Assembly (NCBI GenBank): GCA_021234155.1
Contig: JAJEKV010000127.1
Span: forward strand, 124,001-188,000
DNA: 64,000 nucleotides
DNA from: Isoetes taiwanensis
Taxonomy: Eukaryota; Streptophyta; Lycopodiopsida; Isoetales; Isoetaceae
Reading direction: 5' to 3'
Shown here one piece after another: positions 46,419 through 58,584 of the stretch. The first letter of the stretch is position 1. Each line of letters starts with the position of its first letter. A program made the position numbers and the translations under genes. Below the pieces are notes generated by a model. It was not told the origin of the DNA, ran no database searches, and saw only the letters and a program-made list of their open reading frames with translations.

Positions 46419-47660
46419 GCGAGATGGAATAATGCAATACTAATTATTCCACATGCAAAATAATGACGTCTGGATGTGCGGCATAGGTGCATGCAATTTC
46501 TGATAACCAAATAATTGTGGAAATCAGCCGATCAGTTCTATATTTTGCCACAAGCAAGAGAGCAACCCAGTCATCGACTATTAGAACTGCTACTAAAGGT
46601 TGTAAAGGAGACAATGTAAGCTGTAGCTTCACCAGACCCAATTTTCAAGAAAGATGGCCATGGAAGTAGGCACAAGGTGTTGTGGTTATACTTGGTCATT
46701 ATTGTAAATGGATTATATTTCCCAACTATTTTTCATTTAAATTGCTGCTGGACAAGCAATTGAAAATAAAATGAATCAACAAACATTTTTTTCTGGCAAT
46801 GGCATGTGTTATTGTGTTATTGAACTGAGTCTTGGTTGGTTTGCATATTTATCTTGCCTATCATTCCACTCAATATTATTAAGATAATGTTGTAGAACAC
46901 TAGCGGGATGTCATGCATATTCAAAACAACTTATATTTTTTGCTGGTATATGAGAGAGCGATGGATACTTATGCTGTGTGCAGACGAATACTTATGTTGT
47001 GCAGCAAATAATAGGCCGAGCGAGAATCTGTATGCTGTGCAACAGAATTTAGGGTGAGAGTCACGTCTTTGATGAGTAAAGCTCACAGGATGGGGTCCTC
47101 TTATAAACTGATGATTGTGGTAATATGTTTGTTAATGAATTGTTAGTGCCCTATGCTTTGGTGAAGAAAATACGAGATATGGTCTCCATTGCAAATTGCA
47201 ATGAGTTTTGCAGAATAAATAGTTTTGAGTACTGCCGATCCTATTGTATGTTGAAGGTTTGCATGCTCTGTACTCTTGATCTGCTTCAAAATTTTATCTA
47301 ATCGAGAGGTAGGAATGCAAAGTTAAACAGTCATCTCTATCCAATTTCAAGCCTGAGCATACGCGCAGACATCAGATTCGTATATGTCAGACACATACAT
47401 AGGCTAGAAACACATTGTACAACATTTTTGCATAATAAATGAATACTACACCTTAATACGTAACTCATACTTTGCATAGTGTTAGATAATCACAACTGAT
47501 ACATAAACACCTTATAGGCATGATAAAATGCTTTATTTATTATAGGGAAACAAATTTCAAGGACCACAATGTTTGCATGGTATCTTCTTATAACAATGAA
47601 GAACCTTAAATGGTGAAATATATATAACAATATAAAATTATTGCCATGCAACCACATGGA
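46419..47660. other. Non-coding stretch after the TTL copies
   Basis: Probably 3' flank of the TTL-type gene, then AT-rich intergenic DNA. No ORF or RNA gene is supported. Confidence 0.5.
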
Positions 47661-47661
47661 C

Positions 47662-47689
47662 TGCCCACCCAAGGTGGGCAATTTTCTAG
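47662..47689 (+). mobile_element. Possible Helitron 3' terminus
   Basis: A perfect 8-bp hairpin, TGCCCACC-CAA-GGTGGGCA (47662-47680), is followed five bases later by CTAG (47686-47689) and then T. Helitrons end with a GC-rich hairpin a few bases before CTRR and insert between A and T. The 5' TC end was not located, and no Rep/helicase gene is seen. Confidence 0.4.
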
Positions 47690-48756
47690 TGTATTATAAA
47701 ACCGTGGTGTCTGCCTGTCTACCCGATCGACGGCCGAGATCGTCCCAATGTCCCTCCGCCCCGCCTTGACGGCCCATATCGTGCCACATGGCATAGATTA
47801 GACCGTTAAAATTAAAGGGGTGCAGGAAATGTACCATTTCATTCTTGGAGCATGGCATGTTCGTTATTTCGACGTGGCTAAGTTTTGGGCAGCATGGTAA
47901 GATAAGCGGTGTTCCCGAGTCTTCCTAAAATGATTCGTTTTAAGATGTTACTGTCTCTTTGCGGAACGCGCTATGAAATGTGGTGTCCCGGCATGTCTCT
48001 TTCCACGTTTGCATTTACTTCCATTCGACTTTAGAGCCCACATATTTGCGTTGATTTTAATGTAGCTCGATTTGAGAAAAAAAAAGAGCCATTTCCATAC
48101 TAAATCCATTTAAAATTTAGCCGTTCCTAACTTCTACAACAAGGGCATCTGTGGACTCCTGTTCTCCTCTTTAGGGAAGATGTGGCCTCAGGTTCTTTTC
48201 TTTTAACCTTGAAAACGTACAAAAGGCAGTTCCAATGGGCCTTCTGATGCGGTTATCCTATCATTGATACAGACATTTTCATTTGATGCATCTGCATTGT
48301 GCCACTACCTCATGGCTTAAAGGATTAAAGATATGCAGAGGAATGCAAAACCCTAAGACATGAGGAATGCAAAGATAAGCCAGGTAATTGGGCACAAGGA
48401 AATGCTTCCGGTATGTAGTAATCCTTCTGGAGTTAATTGATTTTCCTTCTTAATCCCATTTTCAACTTGCATTTTTACGTTTGAACAAAAATGTTGGCAA
48501 GCTCCTTTCAAGAACGCCCACAGTAAAAGGCAAGAAGTACGCTTTGCCACCTCTCTCTTTTCCAGTTTGCTTTCCAAATTGCCATTCTGCAGTCTATTCC
48601 GTGGTTGTCATATGCAGCAATTAGGCCTAAGGCTGAAAACGTAGCTGAAAGTTAGGCCTTGACTAATTTATCTGCATATAACCTTTGCAGGTTTTTGAAC
48701 AATAATAAATTTGTTGACCCAATTGCAGAAACGCTTGGGCACTCTAAAGTCTTCAT
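47690..48756. other. Non-coding stretch
   Basis: No gene is recognised; short ORFs only. A GC-richer patch at 47700-47790 is part of no clear feature. Confidence 0.5.
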
Positions 48757-49320
48757 TATGTTGTAAAAACAGCATTCCTCAATGCAAAACTAGAAGAAAA
48801 AGTTTTTATGAATCAGGCTCCAGGCTTTGAACAAGGAAAAGATATGGTGTGGAAACTTAATAGAGCAGTATATGGGTTGAAACAATCCCCTCGAGAATGG
48901 TATCTTTGTATAGACAAATTCTTTAGGGATCAAGGTCTTGAGAAGCTAAAAAATAAGTACAATTCTGGAAAGGATTTTTGCATCATAGCCTCGTATGTTG
49001 ATGATTGCATTATGGCAGCAAACACTCTTCATGTGTTGAATAAATGCAAAGAACTTCTGAAATCTAGATTCCAAATGTCGGATCTTGGAGAGTTAAAACA
49101 GTCTTTAGGAATAGAAGTGATCAGAAATAGGGAAAGAAGGATTCTGCAACTGAAACAGAGTATACATATATTGAGAATATGCTCAAAAGGTTTAACTTGA
49201 CTGAAGCATATCCTGCTAAAACTCCAATAGTACCAAGGCACAGATTAACAACAGAAACACCTATTTCAGAAAGAGATATAAGAGAGATGGAGAATATCCC
49301 TTTGAAGAATGTTAAACACT
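48757..49320 (+). pseudogene. Ty1/copia reverse transcriptase fragment, second family
   Basis: Reads KTAFLNAKLEEKVFMNQ, NRAVYGLKQSPREWY, the catalytic YVDD box (IIASYVDDCIM, about 48985-49020), FQMSDLGELKQSLGIEV and LQLKQSIHI, then decays through frameshifts (YPAKTPIVP) to about 49320. It differs throughout from the copia pol at 7918-8441, so it is another family. No integrase lies before it and no LTR was recognised directly around it: an isolated fragment, followed by a T-run (49360-49377). Confidence 0.88.
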
Positions 49321-51438
49321 AGAGGGGGGCGATTACATTGCCAAATGCTTTTTTCAAGTTTTTTTTTTTTTTTTGGGAAAAAGGTTTAGTTAAAAAATAA
49401 GGGCTTTTTTTTGTGTGTATCATTGGCATACCTATATCTGCATGACGTGGCAACAATTGGGCTATCTAAACCTATTTGAATCTCTAAGACATCTCCTAGT
49501 TCCAAGCCATCTCCAAACCTCTGAGTATTTTTCCTGGTATCAGAGGCCAGGACTTCTTCCGTTTTAATGAAGTTGATCCCCTAATCTGGCCTGCACTCCC
49601 CTTCGGATTTCAACAAATCCTAACAACAAAGGTAGTATGATGACTTAAATTCTTCGGAGCGAGCAAGGAGGGCATCTTTAATATCCGGCCAGAGCTCAGA
49701 ACAAGGGTTTTCTGATATTCGGCATCTCTGATCTCAGAACATGGGTTTTCAAGGTCTTGAGGCCGCGATTTTCTAGAATAGCATTGGATCTGCACTCTTC
49801 CCTTATGTAATTGCCTACAAAGGCACTCTGCTTTTGGGTTTTGATGCTTATCCAAAAAGCGTAGAAGGCTTTCTAAACTTGTTCCCTGTCCCATATTTTC
49901 TTTGCTTCAAATTCAAACACAGTGGTAGATTATCCCGACGGATCCAGCTGAAAAATCCATGGATTCATTGTTGTGCAGCTTTGTAAGGGCGAAGAACCCT
50001 TTGTTCAACAGATCCATGAATTCATTGCTGTGCAGCTCTCTGTGAATCAAATCTTACAGTGGTTCTGTTGCTAACATGTGGAATTTTGCCATGTATAGTG
50101 GCCTTTTATGTCCCATAATGGTAGATCGCTGAAGCCTGATACCCATGTATAAGCAGCCACTGCTATCAGACCTTGAAGCATTATCGGGTTGTCCCTGCTC
50201 AGATACTGTCATGGGAAAGCGGAGGCAAGCTCAGCTCAGGGGCCGACGGATTTGATGAACAACAAATTTGTCTAGGATACTCTATTTCAAGTGCTTAGGC
50301 TTCTATTTCACAACCAGGATTTGAAGATTTCTTTGGATTAGAGAAAAATAAAACTGAATGTTTTTGTTTTGGTGTGTTATGGGATTTGTGATATTTCTAA
50401 TGGTTTTAATGTCAAGAACTTGTCAATGTTTTTTATTTTTTATTTTCTTCCCAAACCAAAAAAATAACATCCCACATAACACACCAAAGCAAGAATTTTC
50501 AAAGAAAGAAGATTTATTCTTTGGGATAAGAATGAAAATAACTTGTGGTCCATGCATAGTTTGTTAATGAGATTGAAAATTACATTACTTTTGTGCTATG
50601 TTGTTTTATATTGTTCAGGATACTTGAATTTGTTGCCTCTCTTCCACTAACTAACATTCAGGTGAAATAAAATCAGCAAAATAAAATGTGATTCCTACAT
50701 TTGTGAGTACCAAATTTGTATTTTTCCATTCACAAGCTTAGGGACTTGCTCATTAATCTCACATAGACAAACCACCAACTTCTTCCAACCTCCTCATGTC
50801 TCCAAATTTCTAGCTTTACCCCAAGCCTGCTCTTCTGTTAGTTTTCATTTTTTGAGACAAACTGAGATTTAGAGGCAGCACCCCATGAATCCCTTTCCAT
50901 AATCCATACATTTCATGAGCAAGATGTTAGGACAACAACGTAATATACACTTGTGCGCAACATATTAGGTCAATCAACATTAAGCACGCAAATGTGAGAA
51001 CCGCAACTACTTGCTAGCTCTTTGTTCTTTTAAACTTTTATCTCAAATATCATTTCTCTTCTCTTCTATTCTATTCTATTCTATTTTATTCTATTCTTTC
51101 AGTAAGCGTGTTCAATCCAAATTTATTCATTCTTACTAGCTCTTCATTCTTCTAAAATCTCATCTAAAATATCTTGGTGAATGGAAATAAGCTCATTATC
51201 AAGTGCAATCTATATCAACAAGGACTTTTAAAGAGTGTTCTTTCTTATAACTCAAACAAGTTCTTCACCTCGATTGCATTTTCTTGCCTCATAACATGAA
51301 CAAGCTAGAGTTGCGATAAATTTTAACCAACACACATTGCATTTTCTTGCCTCATAATCTTGCCGAAATCAGAAACCGTATCTTTATAACCTAAGATTGT
51401 CAAAGGTTTTGGATGGTATTCGTATAAGAATACCGTAA
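49321..51438. other. Non-coding stretch with a possible LTR edge
   Basis: TGGTATCAGAGGCC at 49538-49551 looks like a tRNA-Met-type primer site in plus orientation, so the preceding bases may be an LTR end, but no matching LTR was found. Imperfect direct repeats occur at 49690-49755 (CAGAACA.GGGTTTTC) and 49945-50030 (GATCCA..., ATTCATTG.TGTGCAGCT). A (TTCTA)n run lies at about 51060-51105. Confidence 0.4.
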
Positions 51439-52500
51439 ATGCTGACGGTGGCACTGTGGATTCGAAATAGAAGAATCGAATCTGGGGTTTTATTTCTCTG
51501 GCGTTTAGGCTCAAAGGATGCCGATGCAGCAGGCGGTTATGGCGGCTATGACACTTCTATAGGAACTGTGGCAGCTATGGCGGGTCGTTTTTCTTTTTTT
51601 TGTTGCTTGCTTTTAGTCTGTTTTGGGTTAGAATCTTTGTCATTTAAAAAACGTGCTACAACGCTCCCACAAGAAGCAGGCCGTCTTTATCCAGGTATGA
51701 AGCTTAGTTTTCCATATTTTGGTTTCTGCGTGGAAGGGCATCTTCGTTATGCTTTCTGCAGTGGTCGCCAAGAGCGTGGAGCATGCCAGCAAAGGCTTTC
51801 GTTCTAATGTCTTTGGCATAAAACATCCGGAAAATTTGAAGAAGAGTCATTCCGAGGGTTACACAAGCATAGATTTGGGTCCGAAGTATTTGATGCATGG
51901 AGCCGGTGATGCAGTTGCCATGGAAGTTTTGTTGGGCTTTGTTTAGCTTTTGGAGTTTCATTTGGGGCAAAGCAAGCGCATAATCCTAACTAGTTTGATG
52001 ATCACGGATATGAGCTCTCCCCCGAGATCTTCTTTGGTTACATTTTTGAACAAGTCTTGAGGTTTTCGCAAGGTTTTGCCATTATTTCGCACGGTTTTCC
52101 CATCGTTTTCCTTGAAGCATTAAGCAAGACTTGTTTGAAGCTTTGCTTCTTGGGTCTGTTCCAAGGTTCTCTGCTTGTTTCGGCCTTTACATCACTATTT
52201 GTCTCCATGGAGCTCTTAGGGAAACGCCCAACTGATTCAAAGTTGGGTGGCTTCTTGAGCAAGTATTATGCAAATCTGGTGTTGTTGAGCAGGTGTTCTT
52301 CAAACCTGGCATTGTGGTATTACCGATTAAACTCGGCTGGGGCTCATTTTCTGCCAGGTAAGGCATGGGCATTGGATATCTGGGGTTCGATTCCCCAGGC
52401 TCTACTTGTTTGGTCAGACTTCCAAATTTGAGATATTGTGTTTATTCAATGGTTTGGTTGCATCATAGGGGTAGGTCAAATATAGGGGATTTGACCCTAT
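51439..52500. other. Repeat-derived stretch resembling other elements in the window
   Basis: 51520-51590 has the GGCGGCTATG/GCTATGGCGG vocabulary seen in the retroposon at 7488-7904. 52382-52403 (GGGGTTCGATTCCCCAGGCT) resembles the end of the copia LTR (GGGTTCAAATCCCAGGCTCT at about 5450-5467). Long ORFs here have no domain and look like read-through of repeat DNA. Confidence 0.35.
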
Positions 52501-52512
52501 CTTGACTTGCAC

Positions 52513-52676
52513 TTAAGGGCTGGAATTTCACCCCATGGCATATGCTCTGACATATGCCACCATCGGATGGTCTAGAAAAAATATTAGACACCCCTTAAGG
52601 GCTGGAATTTCACCCCATGGCATATGCTCTGACATATGCCACCATCGGATGGTCTAGAAAAAATATTAGACACCCC
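52513..52676. repeat. Perfect 82-bp tandem duplication
   Basis: Units 52513-52594 and 52595-52676 are identical by eye. Each contains the inverted repeat GGCATATG-CTCTGA-CATATGCC. It lies about 550 bp past the 3' end of the ABCA coding region. Confidence 0.92.
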
Positions 52677-53227
52677 AAACGATAACACGAACAAATTAGA
52701 GTTGCGACAAATTTTAACCCACATATATTGGACATCAACAGTGGGCGCAAACCCACATCTTTGGAACCAAAGAAATGTTCGCGACAGTGTTAATCGTCGC
52801 GATAAATTTCTTGTAACACATAATCTCCTTAGGAGTCCCTTGTAGGTTGTGATGTGGAAAGGTAACTGTTCTATATGTCAAGAGGCTGGCATACCCGACC
52901 CCTTCCCCTTCCACTACGACGAATAAACAATAGCTTCTGTTCCTGCATCTTCCAATTATCTGCAAGAACGAAAACCAAGTTTCTATCTACATCTTCTGGC
53001 TGTCCGCAAGAATGGGAACAGAGTTCTATTTTGGGATGCAAGAATGCATACCTAGTTTACCTATGAACCACAAGTTCCAAATCATCATATGTAGTTCCTT
53101 GTAAAAAGATTAGTGTGATTGGATTGGTGAAAAATTGGACATATATAGTTTTGTTTGTAAAAAAATGGATAGAATACATTATAATTTTGCCATATATTAC
53201 AACTTTGTTTGTGGTGTACTTGTTACC
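52677..53227 (-). other. Downstream flank / probable 3' UTR of the ABCA gene
   Basis: No coding sequence. The part next to 53228 should contain the ABCA 3' untranslated region, since that gene reads leftwards to the stop at 53228-53230. The polyadenylation site cannot be fixed by eye. Confidence 0.5.
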
Positions 53228-56200
53228 TTAATTTTGTACATCCTCAATTCTAAGGCTGAATCGAAAGCTGCCTCTTCTTCGGGAATTAGTAACAACGGCT
53301 GCAACAGCTTCTGGTGTGATATGAGATGGTACAGGTATTGGTTCAGAATATTTGAAAATGCGGAAATCTCCCGAATCGTCCTGTTGCCATAGCACTTCTA
53401 TCATCAACCCAATTGGGTCTTCATCAGTTGCAATGTTTGGTACACACACATATTGCGCCCCGACAGGAACCTGCGCTTTCAGATTTTAAACAGGTAAGAA
53501 TCAAGCCTAGCTCATCAAATTATAGTGCAAAAAAATGGCTTCACCTTCAACATCACGCCATTTTCAAGAATCACTGTTCTCGTTTCCCCACTAGCCAGGG
53601 CTGCTTCAAGCTCTGCCGTTCTAGCTATGTTGAGGAAAACTTCTTCCAGAGTAGTAAGACCCAGTTGAATGTCACATATTCCAAGCCTTTCTTCCTCCTC
53701 TTGAAGCCTGGCAAAGAAGTCCTGGATTGAAAAAAATGCAGGTGGTCACTTCTAGGACTCTTAATCAAAAGAGTGCGCATAAGTGTACCCCAAGTAAGCG
53801 CTCTTTACTCCGGGGTATTATAAAAGTCATATATGTCTTCCCCTCCTCCTTTGGCTCAACATTTAAAGCCTGCAAACAGTACACAACAAGAAGTGCTCAA
53901 TAGACAAGGAAAACTACATAATCAGATCAAGTCTGGATCGCATTATCGTGCTTGCACCTTTTTGAACATATCTTTCATTTCTTTACATTGTCCGGCACTC
54001 ATTAGCATCTGAGGATTAGAAGAGCTTCCATTGCTCATGCTGATATTTACTACGTAGCCAGTACCATATTTTGACTTCAAATGAATTGATGTGCCTAGGC
54101 ACTTCAAACTTCCTTTCGCCATTATACCAATTCGATCACCTAATATGTCTGCTTCCTCCATTGAATGCGTGGTTAAAACCACTGCTCGACCTCGTTTGGC
54201 ACCCTCTATGATATCCCAGACATGCCTTCGAGTAACAGGATCCATCCCTGTTGTCTGCATGCAACGAGAATGTCAAAACATTGGCTTGTTGTGAACATTA
54301 ACTGTTTATGTAGCTCCAGTCTTTAAACTTGTAAAGTGCTTATGCTTAGAGGATAAATAAGGATTATAAGCTTTAGACGCAATCGGTTAGAGGATAGATA
54401 AATCAGTTATCGACCATGTCTGACTCCTTGAGAAAGGAAACTAGAAATGAGAAAGAAAGGTGGAAATTACTTACTGGTTCATCAAGATAAACAACCATCG
54501 GATCTCCTATTAAAGCCACGGCTAGGCTCAGTCGACGCTTCATACCGCCACTATAACTTCCCACTCTCAAGTTGGCAGCATGGAGCAGTTTCACCTTTGC
54601 CAAAAGGTCTTCAGCAGTCTATGTTGAAAGGTTATTTGCTTATTCATTTAGAGCAATGTGAAGGTAATCATTATCAAGGACTATGACAACATACTTACAG
54701 CCTCTATTTCATGTGGAGGCAGGCCTTTAATGCTTGCGAAGAGATGCAAATGTTCACGTCCAGTTAATGCATCCCATAGAGTATCAAACTGATAAAGCAG
54801 CAAATAAGTTATTCGTATCCTCTATATAATAAGTATGAGACGAAGAAGAGCAATTTATTGCTTTCATTACCTGTGGGCATATGCCCATTGTGCTCCGAAT
54901 AATGGACATCCCACTTGTACTTCTGACTGAATTTCCATAGACCAATGCTGAAACATTCCAACTTGAAGATTCTTCGTGAATGAACTTATGATATATATAA
55001 ATTCCAATGACAAATATTGCACACTCAAAACCATCTTTTGTTCTTCACGACATCTATAAAGAGGTTTTTGTTTGGATTAGGACCCAAACTTACCATCTCC
55101 AGAAGTTATAGGTAAAATTCCCGTGAGACAATTGATTAATGTCGTCTTGCCAGCTCCATTTGGGCCTAAGAGGCAAAACAGCTTATCCGTTTCAATGCTA
55201 AGCCACACCCCCTGCATGCCAGTCCTTGGTAATTTCGTCTCTATAGTTCACACAAGCATCTATAATTATATACAACATTCAGGGACTTATTAATCTTAAA
55301 CCAACTCGTTGAAGGCTATACAATTTAGTTAACTGCAACCCACGGAATAACTCTCGGATCCTGGATGTTGGAAACAATTTCTTGATCGCAATTAAATAAG
55401 TATGCATCTAAACTCAATAAGAACTCATGTGCCATAAGCATGTTGTATAATGTATAATACCTTAAAGGAGAAAAAATAAAAGTTCTATGAAGTAGCATGC
55501 ATGACCTACGTTAACTGCCTTATAAGAATCTCGACTACACCCCCATAATCTGGTGCTCTTTTTCACAGCTGGAAATGATTTAACAAGGCCGCACACTTGT
55601 ATGCCAGTAGATTGACCCACAACAGGATCTGTCAATTGTTTCTTCACCCATTTTGCTTCAGCTGCCACATCTTGATCACTGTCCTCAGCAGTGGAACTAG
55701 AGACCTCACCTGATCCAAGAAGAAATTACTAGTTATAATGCTAACTAGAATCTTGTCTAGAAAGTATTGCTCTGTATGAGATGCCATAATAAACAAGGAG
55801 AAAAAAGGAACGGAAAAAAAGGGAAGGTGACAACCTGCAGATTCTGAATTTTCGTTTCCAATCCAATATGAAGGATGCAGAAAATAAAACCAGGACTTGC
55901 GTACATTATTTACATTAGGCAGTGTATTGTCGAAATATATGGCCAGCAGAAACCAAAGAAAGAACGTTGACAAAAGCCATTTGTATATTCCAGCCTGTTT
56001 ACAACAAAGAATATTGTCAAATATGTGGTAAACAAAATCTAAAAGTATGCCAATCAATTCTGATGAATTGAAAGAAGATTAATTACAATAAAACGCTTGT
56101 AAGGGAAAGGAAAACACCATAGTTAGGACACAATGAGTATTATTTAGGGGGCACTTTGTACGGCCTTTCCAGGTTATCCCCTCATCTTGAACTGTGGCTG

Positions 56201-58553
56201 TTGCATCACCTAAATAGAAAAGACCCTGAGCAAGTAGATTTGGAGGAAACAGGGACCAAATGGTTTGACTGAGCTTGGAAAAATGTCTATTATATGGAAA
56301 ACCAAATGCTGTCACCAACTGCAATTGAAGTAAAGGAATTACAATATTAGTATGTTGAGCAAGACTAGCTGAATTGATGATTTTCTTATTTTCATACCTG
56401 TGTTACAAACCCTATTACAAAGATGGCAAAACCTACAGTGGTTGCTGACGATGATTTATGCAAGAAAGTTGAAATTAAGAAAGCAAAGCCTATCTGCATA
56501 AATAAGATAATCAAGGTCTATTAAATCTCAACTAACTGAGAAATTGCAACCAAGTTCAAATTACTTCTTCAGTTAATGAAATGGTACAGGAAATTGACAC
56601 GGTACCATATTGAATTGGAACAGGAAAAGAATGAAAAACAGCACCCCAAAATTGTTTTTGAGAAAATATGGGAACTGGAATATCATGCCAACAAGGACAA
56701 GAAGTAATGAAGACGCCAACGATAGACAAATCTCCCACAGGAGCCAGGTTGACCAATACACAGAGTCCAGTAAACCCATGATCGACATCGCCTGCATAGA
56801 TTATGAAGTGGTTAAAGCTTTCTTTGGCAATTCAGAAAAGGGCACCTAATAGCAGACTGCAGAAGACAAGTATTGTGTTCGTTAAATACATTTGGTGGTC
56901 ACTTCAGGGCAGAAAGTGCGTAGCTCCATGGGCCAGGTCTGGCCACCACCTTCTTTCTGCAGTAATGCAAAAGAGTAATGTAACTGGGGTGGAATACGTA
57001 CTTGCCTAAGCTTTAGTTCCTTTTCTGTGACAATACTGCTCAATTGGATGACAAAGCCGAACATGGTAGCAGCCAGAAAAAACGTAGGCCCTATCTTGCC
57101 AACAGCTGAGAAAGTTTTGGTTGGCGGATGAGCAAATTCTGCAAATGATATATTCCATATCAAGTCTGCCCCTGCAAGATAAGGTTTTTATTTAAGATAA
57201 TAATGATTGGAAAGCCACATCGAAAATCTAAACTTCGTTTAGAGTCATCTTGGAAATCTATTATATTGCAGAAGATGCTAACATGTTATATGACAGATTA
57301 TACCGCAGTTGCAGATGCTGTGCTCGCACAGGCAAGTTGATTGAGGCTTCTGTATCCAATGCTTGACACTATGCTTGAAAATAATGCTATTTCTAATTTC
57401 TACTTGTCCAGACAAGACTCTCTTCAATGATATTTCAATGAGTGAGTTTATACCTGCACTACCCAAAAGATATCTAGTTATTTCCCTTTCTGCAGCAGCT
57501 TGGAGGGGGAGTTCGTATTTGAAAACTGAATCCTCAAAGGCACCGCGCTTTGGCTTCCTTGTGGTATTTATTTGAATACCGTATGCAATTACGGAAGAAC
57601 TCCTCTCCTCAAAGTGCAATGCAGCAGGGCAAGACATTGGATGTTCCAGAAGCCATGCATCTACCTGATCCACGGTTTCAAAAGATATGACCTGCAAATT
57701 TTGTAAGTTAGTGCTAATTGTTGCAAGTAATCACATACATCTTAATGCTACCTCTGGTTGCACATACTGCAGCTGTAAAGAAGATATGAAAGGCAGTGGT
57801 ATTACAAACCAGAACTCAATTTCATGCAGTATGTGCCATTTTTCACACTTGAAAGAGATGCTTACCTTTCTCATAAAAAAGGTTTTCCAAGGGTGGTGTT
57901 CCTGATATTCTCAAGAACAAGAGCTGGCTATGGAGGAGCGTTACACTCCTGTAAAGCAGAGCATCGGAATGCTGGCGGGTTTGATCCCTGTTTGGGCATT
58001 GTATGTTACCATTTGGGGCCATCTTATGCCATGCCATTCCCGTAATTTTCTTTGTGTTATGATTGCTACGACAAATTTCCTTGAATGTATCCGGCCTATA
58101 GATTAATTGGAATTATTGGCCCAAAGGAATCGTGAATGCCATAAAGGCTCTTCTCATTGGCACTGAGTGAACTATGTCACAACCCAATTTAAAACAATTC
58201 TCTATATGGAGTTTCTCGATTCTAGGTACCTACCATTTCTATTTGTCTCAAAGTGCTTAACCGAATGAATGTTGAACTTGCATTAGAGATTGACTTCAAA
58301 TTACTATATTAAGGACTACCCAAAACCTACAAATTGCAAGTGACTTCACTCTTAACACCTTGAGAGAGGAGAACTTTCACATTAGGTCGATATGATGCGC
58401 ATATCAACATCTGCTCCTATTAACTAATGACTAGAACTTCATAACTAAATTGAAATAGAATGATTAGTACATCTACAGGACATGGAAAAGGTCTATAAGA
58501 TGACTCAAAAACACTTCCGATATCTACAGACTATCTTCTTCCCTTTTTTTTTT

Positions 58554-58584
<31 letters not shown>

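Noticed and set aside
52057-52431. 124-codon ORF as a gene
   Set aside because: No domain, repetitive Leu/Phe/Ser composition, and it runs into a sequence resembling a copia LTR end.
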